From Bryobacterales bacterium (GTDB lineage Bacteria > Acidobacteriota > Terriglobia > Bryobacterales > Bryobacteraceae): a DNA stretch of 15,021 bases. Below, piece by piece: positions 6,496 through 13,165 of this stretch; position 1 is the first letter of the stretch; every line of letters starts with the position of its first letter. Position numbers and translations under genes: made by a program. Where the stretch lies: NCBI GenBank assembly GCA_003139735.1, contig PLGA01000600.1, positions 3,344-18,364 on the forward strand, given 5' to 3'. Under the pieces are notes generated by a model, which saw only the letters and a list, made by a program, of their open reading frames with translations, was not told the DNA's origin and searched no databases.

Positions 6496-7545
6496 TCAAC
6501 GAGAGTCAATAAGAGATGTAACCACGTAATCCCAGTCGATCAGTTTCTTGCCTAAGGTTGTATGGGCGGCGCTTCCAAGCCGTTCCGCCAAATCAGGGCT
6601 GTCGCCCAGCCGATCCAGCGTGGCGGCCAAAGAGCGGGCATCTGAGTCGCAGAGATAGCCGTTGACTCCGTGCTCGACAAACTCGAGCGCACCGCCGGTA
6701 TCGCGCAGAGCGACCACGGGCTTGTGGGCATAAAACGCCTCCAGGGTGACGTACCCGTAATCTTCGTCGTAAGCCCCAAAGAAGACGCATCGGCAACGGG
6801 CATAGTAGGAACGCTTCTCGTCTTCCGATATGAACCCAGCAAGAGTGACGCGATTCTCAAGCCCGTATTCGTGTACGAGGCTTTGGAGGTGGGCGGCTTC
6901 CATATCGCCGCCGCCTCCGGCGATTACGACGCGCATACCGCTGCGGAGATACCGCGCGGCTTCAACGAGCAGGCGCTGGCGCTTCATGGGGTCGATACGG
7001 CTGGGGTAGAAGACGAAGTTTTCGAAGGATTCGCAATAGAGACTGGCGTACCCCTGAGGCGGATGATAGAGCGGCATAGAGGCGATCCCGTTATAGCGGC
7101 GCAGCCGCGCAGTGACGTTCTCCGAGATGGTATAGACGCGGCTGGCCTCGGCGAGATACCGCGTGTCGTGGCGGACGATGAGATTACGCAGCCCTTTTCC
7201 GTCCGGCCACGCGTGCATGTCGCCAAAGGGGGTTTGCCAGAGGTCGTACGCCTGGCGGTGCTGGTGCAGGAGCCAAGCCACCTTGTGTTCGTGCCTCAGA
7301 TAGAAGGCCGGGAATTTCAAGGCGACCACGAGATCGATCTTTTCCCCATTGACCTCGGTCAGATCCATCATTCTGCCCGCGATCATGCATTCGGTCAGAG
7401 TCGCAGAAGGATACCACTTGAATGGGATCGTTACGATGTCAGCGACGTGCCCGCGGGATTCGAATGCCTGTTGGAGGGAAGAGGCGAGCAGTTCCGCTCC
7501 TCCGCGGAGGAAGGGCACCTGCACGGTTGCGATGGCCACCTTCAT
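6496..7545 (-). CDS. Glycosyltransferase family 4 protein
   Basis: This is a GT-B glycosyltransferase of 349 aa. It has a GGAE acceptor-side loop (15-18), the donor-domain start FYPSRIDPMKRQ (179-190) and a canonical E-x7-E motif, Glu261 to Glu269 in EDYGYVTLEAF. No signal peptide or membrane helix is seen, as usual for these peripheral enzymes. Its ATG overlaps the stop of the preceding gene in ATGA (7542-7545), a strong sign of translational coupling within the operon. Sugar specificity cannot be read from the sequence; GDP-mannose-derived donors are suggested only by gmd at the head of the operon. Confidence 0.92.
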   Translation of the reverse strand: MKVAIATVQVPFLRGGAELLASSLQQAFESRGHVADIVTIPFKWYPSATLTECMIAGRMMDLTEVNGEKIDLVVALKFPAFYLRHEHKVAWLLHQHRQAYDLWQTPFGDMHAWPDGKGLRNLIVRHDTRYLAEASRVYTISENVTARLRRYNGIASMPLYHPPQGYASLYCESFENFVFYPSRIDPMKRQRLLVEAARYLRSGMRVVIAGGGGDMEAAHLQSLVHEYGLENRVTLAGFISEDEKRSYYARCRCVFFGAYDEDYGYVTLEAFYAHKPVVALRDTGGALEFVEHGVNGYLCDSDARSLAATLDRLGDSPDLAERLGSAAHTTLGKKLIDWDYVVTSLIDSR

Positions 7546-8657
7546 AAAATGGCGCCCGTCGCCTTGCCGATTTCGTCGCGGAAGGACTCTGCAATCAACC
7601 GGTAGTTGAAACGGGACTCATAATTCGCGTTTCCGGCCTGGATCAGAGCTTGGCGGAATGCCTCTTCGGTGCGGATCCGATAAAGAGCTTCCGCGTAAGG
7701 GGCCGGATCGTCCCCGAAGAGCAACCCGCCTTCGCCAAGGGTTTCCGGAACGGCCCCTTTGGCTTTGGCTACCACCGGGAGGCGGCAGTACTGAGCCTCT
7801 ATGACCGGCACGCAGAACCCTTCGTGATCGCTACAGGAAAGGTAAGCGTCGCAGCCGAGGTAATAGGCGAGGAGCTCCGAGTCGGAAACCACGCCGAGGT
7901 AAGAAACGCAATCTCCAACATCCAAGTCCGCAATCGCGGCCTGGATTCGATCATGGTAGGAAGTAAACGCAGGATCGAGTTTCCCCACGATATGCAGGCG
8001 GATGGCCCGGTCATAACTTCTCACATAGTGGGCGGCGATTCGGACCATCAGCTTATGACCCTTATTGGGTACAAACCGCCCCGAAAACAAGATGTTGAGA
8101 TCGCGCGATTCGATCAGACGCCGCAGCAATGGACCGTCCGGGAGGATGCCGCTGCCGTGCGTCATGGTTGGAAATGGAGGCAGGACCGCCGTGCGGTCGC
8201 GCATATCCAGACCGAGTTCGGCCAGGTTAAACGCGGAATCCGTCAACCAATATGCGCAGGGGAACCGGCGGAAGAGGCGGAAGGTCTGCTCCCGCCCCAT
8301 GACGCAATTTCGCCAGCTTTCGCCATAAGCCGCAAAACACCGGGGCGGGGTAATGTTGTGGTACTTGAAGACAATCGGCCCGGCGGCGCGAGAGAGAATC
8401 GCCTCGCCTTCCTCCCAAAAGTTACTGTGGTGGTACAGAATCACGGTGGAGGGATCTCGCAGAAGAGACTCAAGGGCGCCCCGATCTAGACGGCTCTTTC
8501 CTTCCATGCCCAAAAAATGGTCTCCGAACAAATAACAGGGATACCGACCGCTGAGGAGTTTGTACATCTCGGCGATGTCGGACCCAATGGCATCGTACTC
8601 GACGATGCTTTGATGCATGAGGATGAAGGTTGTCGGAGGGGCAAACAAACCGGGCAT
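7542..8657 (-). CDS. Glycosyltransferase family 4 protein
   Basis: A 371-aa GT-B enzyme. The N-terminal half carries VILYHHSNFWE (72-82) and FKYHNITPP (97-105), a pattern seen in GT4 enzymes of O-antigen clusters. The donor half starts at FSGRFVPNKGH (191-201) and has the E-x7-E motif at Glu279 to Glu287 (EGFCVPVIEA). The ATG at 8657 has AGGGA 5 nt upstream and lies 8 nt after the methyltransferase stop. An internal Met14 is a less likely start. It is followed by the next glycosyltransferase with an ATGA overlap. Role is presumed to be a single linkage in the glycan repeat. Confidence 0.92.
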   Translation of the reverse strand: MPGLFAPPTTFILMHQSIVEYDAIGSDIAEMYKLLSGRYPCYLFGDHFLGMEGKSRLDRGALESLLRDPSTVILYHHSNFWEEGEAILSRAAGPIVFKYHNITPPRCFAAYGESWRNCVMGREQTFRLFRRFPCAYWLTDSAFNLAELGLDMRDRTAVLPPFPTMTHGSGILPDGPLLRRLIESRDLNILFSGRFVPNKGHKLMVRIAAHYVRSYDRAIRLHIVGKLDPAFTSYHDRIQAAIADLDVGDCVSYLGVVSDSELLAYYLGCDAYLSCSDHEGFCVPVIEAQYCRLPVVAKAKGAVPETLGEGGLLFGDDPAPYAEALYRIRTEEAFRQALIQAGNANYESRFNYRLIAESFRDEIGKATGAIL

Positions 8658-8665
8658 TGGAGTCC

Positions 8666-10132
8666 CTAGGTTTTTCGGGCGATCACCGCATAGTCCTGAG
8701 CGCCGTAAAAGTAGGCGTTGAAGCGCCTGGCCAATTCAGAGTCTTCCGGCACGGCTTCGCCGACGGGGTACGGCGAGAGCGACAGAACCTGCACGCCGGT
8801 GAATCCCCGCGCTTCGACTAAGAACTTCAGCATGCTGCTCGGCAGCGGATTGCGATGCGTCGGGTCGGTGTAGAATGTGTGCGCGCCGACCTGAATGTTT
8901 TGGGGATTGGGCGTCTCCAGGATCAGCATCCCCCCCGGTTTGAGCGCACGCAAAACCTCGTCGAGGAGGGCGATCACCAAGCGATAAGGCAGATGCTCGA
9001 CGACGTGCGAAAGCGTGACCGCTCCCAGACTGGCATCCGGAACGCCGGAGAGATACTCCCCAAGGTCCGCTGGCCGGACATCCAGGCCAAGCTCCTGGCA
9101 GAGGGCCACCATGGCGAGGTTGCGGTCGATTCCCTGGGCGTGCAAGCCAGCGTCGCGAAGCAATTCCAGCCATTCCCCCCGGCCGCAACCTACGTCGAGC
9201 AACGGCATTTCCGGCCCTCCAATGCCCGCGGCTTCCAGATAAGGAAGGTACACGCGCTGGCGGTTCCTGACGAGGTCGCGGGACCCACGGAACGCATCTT
9301 CGAATGCCAGGTACAGTGAATCGAGCTTGTGGTCCTCCCGCTTTGCCAGATCGGTCAGTTGCTCAACGTCATAGGTAGCCGGAAGCCGCCCGCGCGCCTC
9401 TTCCGAAAGGAGGCTGAGGCGGCGGTCGACGAGGACGAGATCCCGCACAAGGCGATGCGACGTCTGGTTGGCCAACTCGAGATGCTGTTCCGCCTCGGCC
9501 AACTTCCGCTCGAGGCGCAGGATGTGTGCAAGAAGATCCTCGTGATCGCGGACGTGCGCGGCAACGGTCTGGTCAATCCGTGCCGCCTCGACGCCGAGAC
9601 GGACTTCGACTGCTTCGCGCGCTTCGATCTCGGCGTCAAGGCTTGCTCTTTGGGCGACCCCCTGCATGGCCGCGGCCACCCGGTCGCCAAAGTCGGCCTG
9701 GTCGTGCAACGCTTGAACGCACGCCGCGGCCAAGCTCTCGATTTGCGCGAGGTTCCACCATAAACATCGCGTGACAAATTTGACCAGCACACGGCCCATG
9801 CGGGCGCGAAGGGTGGGGGGCGTCGGAGGCAGTTGGCCGATTTGCAGGCCTAGGGTGCGGACCCGCTCGATACCGCTCCTGTCCGCCTTCAGCCGTTCGG
9901 TTAGTGACCGCCTGTCGGTTTGGCCGCGCTGTCCCGATTTGGGCGCGCCCGGCCAGAAGGGTGAAGGGGCATGCGGATTCGCCGCAAGAGGCTGCTTCGC
10001 ATCGGCAGGCTCACTCGGGTAAGGATCGTTCGAGACCGCCGTTACGCCCACCCGGGAGCGCACTCGCCGACGGATCTCCCCCAGCAACTGGTCGAGATCG
10101 AGGTTCTGCGCGTCGTCGTCGTGCGTAGGCAT
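8666..10132 (-). CDS. Coiled-coil methyltransferase of an O-antigen/polysaccharide cluster
   Basis: The 488-aa product has three parts. Residues 1-30 (LDLDQLLGEIRRRV) form a short conserved-looking helix, followed by a Pro-rich linker. Residues about 125-250 are helical and rich in heptad-like Leu/Ala/Glu, probably a coiled coil. Residues about 295-485 are a class I SAM methyltransferase with motif I LLDVGCGRGEW (311-321), acidic Asp336, SHVVEH (375-380), LKPGGMLILETPNP (397-410) and FYTDPTHRNPLP (420-431). The DPTHRNPLP signature and long helical part are typical of methyltransferases beside ABC polysaccharide exporters. In the WbdD system a methyltransferase caps the chain and sets its length, so a capping role is plausible. 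No Shine-Dalgarno site is seen, but an extended -10 lies just upstream. Confidence 0.88.
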   Translation of the reverse strand: MPTHDDDAQNLDLDQLLGEIRRRVRSRVGVTAVSNDPYPSEPADAKQPLAANPHAPSPFWPGAPKSGQRGQTDRRSLTERLKADRSGIERVRTLGLQIGQLPPTPPTLRARMGRVLVKFVTRCLWWNLAQIESLAAACVQALHDQADFGDRVAAAMQGVAQRASLDAEIEAREAVEVRLGVEAARIDQTVAAHVRDHEDLLAHILRLERKLAEAEQHLELANQTSHRLVRDLVLVDRRLSLLSEEARGRLPATYDVEQLTDLAKREDHKLDSLYLAFEDAFRGSRDLVRNRQRVYLPYLEAAGIGGPEMPLLDVGCGRGEWLELLRDAGLHAQGIDRNLAMVALCQELGLDVRPADLGEYLSGVPDASLGAVTLSHVVEHLPYRLVIALLDEVLRALKPGGMLILETPNPQNIQVGAHTFYTDPTHRNPLPSSMLKFLVEARGFTGVQVLSLSPYPVGEAVPEDSELARRFNAYFYGAQDYAVIARKT

Positions 10133-10158
10133 AGCACTTAAATACGCTGCCGCTGCAA

Positions 10159-10329
10159 TCAGGGATTATAGCATCTGAGCCGAACAGAAGGACAAAGGCC
10201 GGGCGCGCCGGGAGCGCCGTCGTCCCGCCGCTCCAGGCGAAACCAGTTCGCGACGCGGTTCCGCAGCGGCAAGCGGCCGGTGTTCCGGTGGAAAGACTTC
10301 GAAACGCCCTGAAACTCAATTGCCGTCAT
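10159..10329 (-). pseudogene. Truncated Wzt-type ABC exporter ATPase, N-terminus only
   Basis: The frame from ATG 10329 encodes MTAIEFQGVSKSFHR, NTGRLPLRNRVANWFRLERRD, then 20 unrelated residues to a TGA at 10159-10161. The first 36 residues match the start of polysaccharide-exporting ABC ATPases of the Wzt/TagH type, where this extension precedes the nucleotide-binding fold. Walker A, signature and Walker B motifs and the carbohydrate-binding domain are all missing. The ATG lies 6 nt after the permease stop, the normal wzm-wzt arrangement, so the junction is original and the 3' part was deleted. The frame is too short to be noticed by standard gene calling. It cannot power transport. Confidence 0.75.
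10165..10173 (-). promoter_or_regulatory. Extended -10 promoter before the coiled-coil methyltransferase
   Basis: On the minus strand TG-C-TATAAT occupies 10173-10165, a consensus extended -10. It would start a transcript about 25 nt upstream of the methyltransferase ATG at 10132. It sits at the breakpoint of the truncated ATPase gene, so the remaining downstream genes may be transcribed independently of the damaged part of the operon. Confidence 0.5.
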
Positions 10330-10335
10330 GCGCGC

Positions 10336-10644
10336 CTACAGGTAATCGTAAAACCTCGGCTTCAGCCGCCGGAATACCAAAACGCCGATTCCGAGCATCG
10401 CCAATGAGCATGCCGTCAGCTTGATGAGCAGCGAGAGCGCCGGGGCTACGCCATCGAGCAGGATGTTGCGCATCGCCATCACCATCGCCGCCACGGGATT
10501 GAGCTGGTATAGCTCTTTGTACGCCGGCGGGACGATGGCAAACGAGTAGACAATCGGAACCAGCCAGAACAGGACCGTGTTGACCGACTCCACAAGGTAA
10601 CGGATGTCGCGGATAAAGACGTTCAAAGACGCGGTCAGATGCAG
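10336..10644 (-). pseudogene. Truncated Wzm-type ABC-2 exporter permease, C-terminus only
   Basis: The frame encodes the last ~100 residues of a polysaccharide ABC-2 permease: LNVFIRDIRYLVE, VLFWLVPIVYSFAIVPP, YQLNPVAAMVMAMRNILLDG, a hydrophobic helix (LSLLIKLTACSLAMLGIGVLV) and the family-typical end RRLKPRFYDYL. Intact members have about 260-280 residues, so the first ~165 residues with four membrane helices are missing. Sequence homology starts immediately after the stop of the upstream glycosyltransferase (10645-10647), and that TGA is in the same frame. No promoter or ribosome site precedes it; a TTG at 10626-10624 could give a 96-aa peptide, but function is unlikely. Confidence 0.85.
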
Positions 10645-11763
10645 TCAGCAGGAGGCGAGTTTGTGGAAGAAAGCCAAAGACTGCCGTGCGGTGCGCTCCC
10701 ACCGGAACGAGGCCGCGCGCAAACGTCCGCGGCGCCCCAAATCCTCCCTCAGGGAAGGCGAGAGAGCGAGCCGCTCGATCGCGGCCGCGATCTCGTCTGT
10801 GCTGCCGGGATCGACAAGCATCGCGTCTTGGCCCGCGAGTTCGCCGAGCGACGAGCCGCGCGAAGCAATTGCGGGCACGCCGCAAGCCATCGCCTGGAGG
10901 AGCGGCAATCCAAAGCCTTCGTAGAGAGATGGAAATACAAATGCGGTTGCGCCAGCGGTGAGACCCGGGAGATCGTCTTCGGAGACGTAACCCAGGTACC
11001 GGATTCCCGGCTCCGGGGATCGGAGCCGGTCTTTAGTCGCGTCCGAACACCACCCGAGCGGCCCCACGACGACCAGTTCGTGCTCATTTCGGACCGGCTC
11101 ACAGATGGATCGATACGCGTCCAGCAGGCGATCCACGTTTTTTCGCGGCTCGATCATGCCCACGTAGAGAAAGTAGGGCTTGTCAAGCCCGTGTCTCTTC
11201 GCGGCGGCCTGAGCCTCCGGCCGTCCCACAGTAAAGAACTCCTCCGCGACGCCGGGGTAGATGACGTCGATTCTGTCGGCAGGCAGCTTGAGTATCTCGA
11301 TGGCGTCCTTCTTACTATGTTCCGAGATCGCGATGCAGGCGGCCGCGCGCCGCAGTACCCGCTCCCCGTACTGGAGGGTAGCCGCGACATTCGCGGGAAC
11401 GTGCGTCTCCGGCATGAGCCAGCAAGTCATGTCGTAGATGGTGGCGGTCAGCCGGGTAGTCAGATGCGGAGGATTCCGCAGGTGCTGCGATGCGTGAAAC
11501 ACGTCGGCCGCGCATCCGACAGCCTCCAGTACGGGATTCCACTTGATATTGGAGAAATGCACAGCCAGATAGGCCAGGGTGGTCCGCATTCTGCCGACCG
11601 AAGAGTTCTCGTGATCGAGATCCCCGATTCCTCCGAAAAACGGAAACAAAGAGATTGCGTCGCGATCCGCGGAACGCTCGATGGAGCGGATCCAGTAGTA
11701 CATGTAGGTCTTTACGCCGGCGCTGGGCCCCAGCAAGCTGGTCGCATCGAGCATGATCCGCAT
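10645..11763 (-). CDS. Glycosyltransferase family 4 (mannosyltransferase-like)
   Basis: A 372-aa GT-B enzyme from ATG 11763, which has AGGA 6 nt upstream and gives the expected start MRIMLDATSLLGPSAGVKTY. A longer open frame reaches 11943, but that part overlaps the end of gmd and is low-complexity and basic. Key segments are ADVFHASQ (86-93), IYDMTCWLMPE (109-119), CIAISEHSKKD (143-153), YVGMIEPRKNVDRLL (200-214) and YEGFGLPLLQAMACG (281-295). The second residue of the E-x7-E motif is Gln290 instead of Glu. The closest remembered relatives are mannosyl- or rhamnosyltransferases of O-antigen loci, which fits gmd 43 nt upstream. The C-terminus appears complete although the next gene is truncated. 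Confidence 0.92.
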   Translation of the reverse strand: MRIMLDATSLLGPSAGVKTYMYYWIRSIERSADRDAISLFPFFGGIGDLDHENSSVGRMRTTLAYLAVHFSNIKWNPVLEAVGCAADVFHASQHLRNPPHLTTRLTATIYDMTCWLMPETHVPANVAATLQYGERVLRRAAACIAISEHSKKDAIEILKLPADRIDVIYPGVAEEFFTVGRPEAQAAAKRHGLDKPYFLYVGMIEPRKNVDRLLDAYRSICEPVRNEHELVVVGPLGWCSDATKDRLRSPEPGIRYLGYVSEDDLPGLTAGATAFVFPSLYEGFGLPLLQAMACGVPAIASRGSSLGELAGQDAMLVDPGSTDEIAAAIERLALSPSLREDLGRRGRLRAASFRWERTARQSLAFFHKLASC

Positions 11764-11806
11764 TGCAGTTCCTAATAAGCGGAAGCGACGGCGACGTTCG
11801 CCGCCT

Positions 11807-12817
11807 CTATTCTGGACTGAGCCTCGCGAGCACTGCGTCGCCGACGCCCGCGGCCCGGCAATCGGCCTCAACCATCTCCCGCACCAGTTCCTGAAAGCTG
11901 GTGCGCGAACGCCATCCAAGCCGTTCCCTCGCTTTCGAAGCATCCCCGAGAAGCGTGTTGACTTCGGCGGGGCGGAATAACACGGCGTCCGCAGTCACAT
12001 AATCACGATAATCCAATCCCGCCCACGAGAAAGCCGCGGCCGCGAACTCACGGACCGAATGCATCTCTCCGGTCGCGATGACGTAATCGTCCGGTTCCGG
12101 CTGCTGCAACATGAGCCACATCGCCTCCACATACTCGCGGGCATGCCCCCAGTCACGTTGCGCATCGAGGTTGCCCAGGCGGAGCTCGCTTTGCGCGCCC
12201 GCCGCAATCCGCGCCACGCCGGAGCTGATTCGGCGCGTCACGAATTCGAAGCCGCGCCTGGGCGATTCGTGGTTGAACAGGATGCCGCTAGAGGCGTGCA
12301 GGCCGTAGGCTTCCCGGTAATTGCGAGTCAAATCGAACCCGGCGACCTTGCTAATCCCGTAAGTCGAACGCGGGTGAAAACGCGTTCGCTCAGTCTGCGG
12401 AATCTCCTCCACCTTGCCGAACATCTCGCTCGATCCGGCGAAGTAGACCCTACAGGCCGGAGCGTTATGCTTTAGGGCAGAGAGCAAGTAATGCGTTCCA
12501 TTTATGTTCGTGTTAAGAGTAGAGAACTCGTCGTCGAACGAGTAGCTGACAAAGCTCTGCGACGCCAAGTGATAACACTCGTCGGGCAGCACCTTCGCCA
12601 CCACCTGGTAAAGGCTGGCATAACTTTCGAGTGAAGCGGGGTGCAGTTGCACCTGCTCCCGGTATCTCATTATGCGGGATAGACGGTGTTCCGGGTCCTC
12701 CAGCGCCACGCGGCGCACGACGCCGTGCACCTCGTAGTCTTTCGCCAGGAGGAATTCCAAAAGGTACGATCCATCCTGCCCCGTGATTCCGGTGATTAAC
12801 GCTCTTCGCTTCGACAT
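11807..12817 (-). CDS. gmd: GDP-mannose 4,6-dehydratase
   Basis: This enzyme converts GDP-D-mannose to GDP-4-keto-6-deoxy-D-mannose, the precursor of GDP-rhamnose, GDP-fucose and GDP-perosamine. The 336-aa product is a short-chain dehydrogenase-fold protein with the NADP loop TGITGQDGSYL (9-19), SSEMFG (129-134) with the catalytic Ser/Glu region, the YGISK dyad (Tyr153, Lys157), and FNHESPRRG (182-190) plus RDWGHAREYVEAMW (221-234), which are diagnostic for Gmd. It is the first gene of the leftward operon. No reductase (Rmd, Fcl) or aminotransferase (Per) that would finish the sugar is present in the window, so that step must be encoded elsewhere. Confidence 0.95.
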   Translation of the reverse strand: MSKRRALITGITGQDGSYLLEFLLAKDYEVHGVVRRVALEDPEHRLSRIMRYREQVQLHPASLESYASLYQVVAKVLPDECYHLASQSFVSYSFDDEFSTLNTNINGTHYLLSALKHNAPACRVYFAGSSEMFGKVEEIPQTERTRFHPRSTYGISKVAGFDLTRNYREAYGLHASSGILFNHESPRRGFEFVTRRISSGVARIAAGAQSELRLGNLDAQRDWGHAREYVEAMWLMLQQPEPDDYVIATGEMHSVREFAAAAFSWAGLDYRDYVTADAVLFRPAEVNTLLGDASKARERLGWRSRTSFQELVREMVEADCRAAGVGDAVLARLSPE

Positions 12818-12831
12818 ATCCGATGTCCATA

Positions 12832-12858
12832 ATTATCACACCACGGTTGGCGTGTCAA
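12832..12858 (-). promoter_or_regulatory. Promoter of the gmd-led glycan operon
   Basis: On the minus strand TTGACA (12858-12853, consensus) is followed after 15 bp by GATAAT (12837-12832), which is preceded by TG-T to make an extended -10. The spacer is shorter than the usual 17 bp. The gmd ATG begins 14 nt after the hexamer, giving a very short leader of roughly 7 nt. Confidence 0.5.
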
Positions 12859-12879
12859 TGCGGTCGAGATATAACGCCT

Positions 12880-13101
12880 TTACTGCGCCGTCCGGAGCGT
12901 ATAGGATAGTCCGGGCTTCGTTCGGACTTCCAGCGCGCCTTCTCGCTCGATAACCTCAAACGTCGTTCCCGCTAATGTGGATGCCCATGGCATCGGAACG
13001 CATGGTAACGCACACGTCATGTCGCCGCTCCCCAGCAACAGTCCTTCGAAAAAGTCCGGTGTAGGCCCGATGCGCACAAGGCCGTGCCGCCGGGCGATCA
13101 C
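12880..13101 (-). pseudogene. Collapsed glycoside-hydrolase-like gene (N- and C-terminal ends joined)
   Basis: The 73-aa frame starts like a DUF5703/GH95-type glycoside-hydrolase-like protein: LVRIGPTPDFFEGLLLGSGD (8-27). At 13018-13020 the homology jumps to the next frame, which reads DVCVTMRSDAMGIHI then SGNDV before TGA at 12958-12956. From about 12969 the original frame reads AGTTFEVIEREGALEVRTKPG and LSYTLR, the style of the C-terminal end of such enzymes. So one nucleotide was lost and the whole centre of the gene deleted. GGGAACGACGTTTG can be read as the end of the N-terminal part and the start of the C-terminal part, suggesting a microhomology join. The family name is from memory and moderately certain. 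An in-frame TAG lies upstream at about 13150. Confidence 0.5.
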
Positions 13102-13165
13102 CGCGAGGCGAGGGGCATGATCGGGCCGGAGCTCGCCGCTGGGGCTCTAATGAAAGCAGCCGATC

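Noticed and set aside
6670..7605. Open frame of 311 codons on the plus strand
   Set aside because: Antisense to a glycosyltransferase with a complete motif set; typical high-GC shadow frame.
7650..8489. Open frame of 279 codons on the plus strand
   Set aside because: Antisense shadow of the GT4 gene with clear E-x7-E motif; no domain.
10639..11775. Open frame of 378 codons on the plus strand
   Set aside because: Fully antisense to the mannosyltransferase-like gene and rich in Arg/Gly as expected for a shadow.
11764..11943. N-terminal extension of the glycosyltransferase
   Set aside because: The extra 60 residues are basic, have no family resemblance and overlap gmd; ATG 11763 has a good ribosome site and the expected N-terminus.
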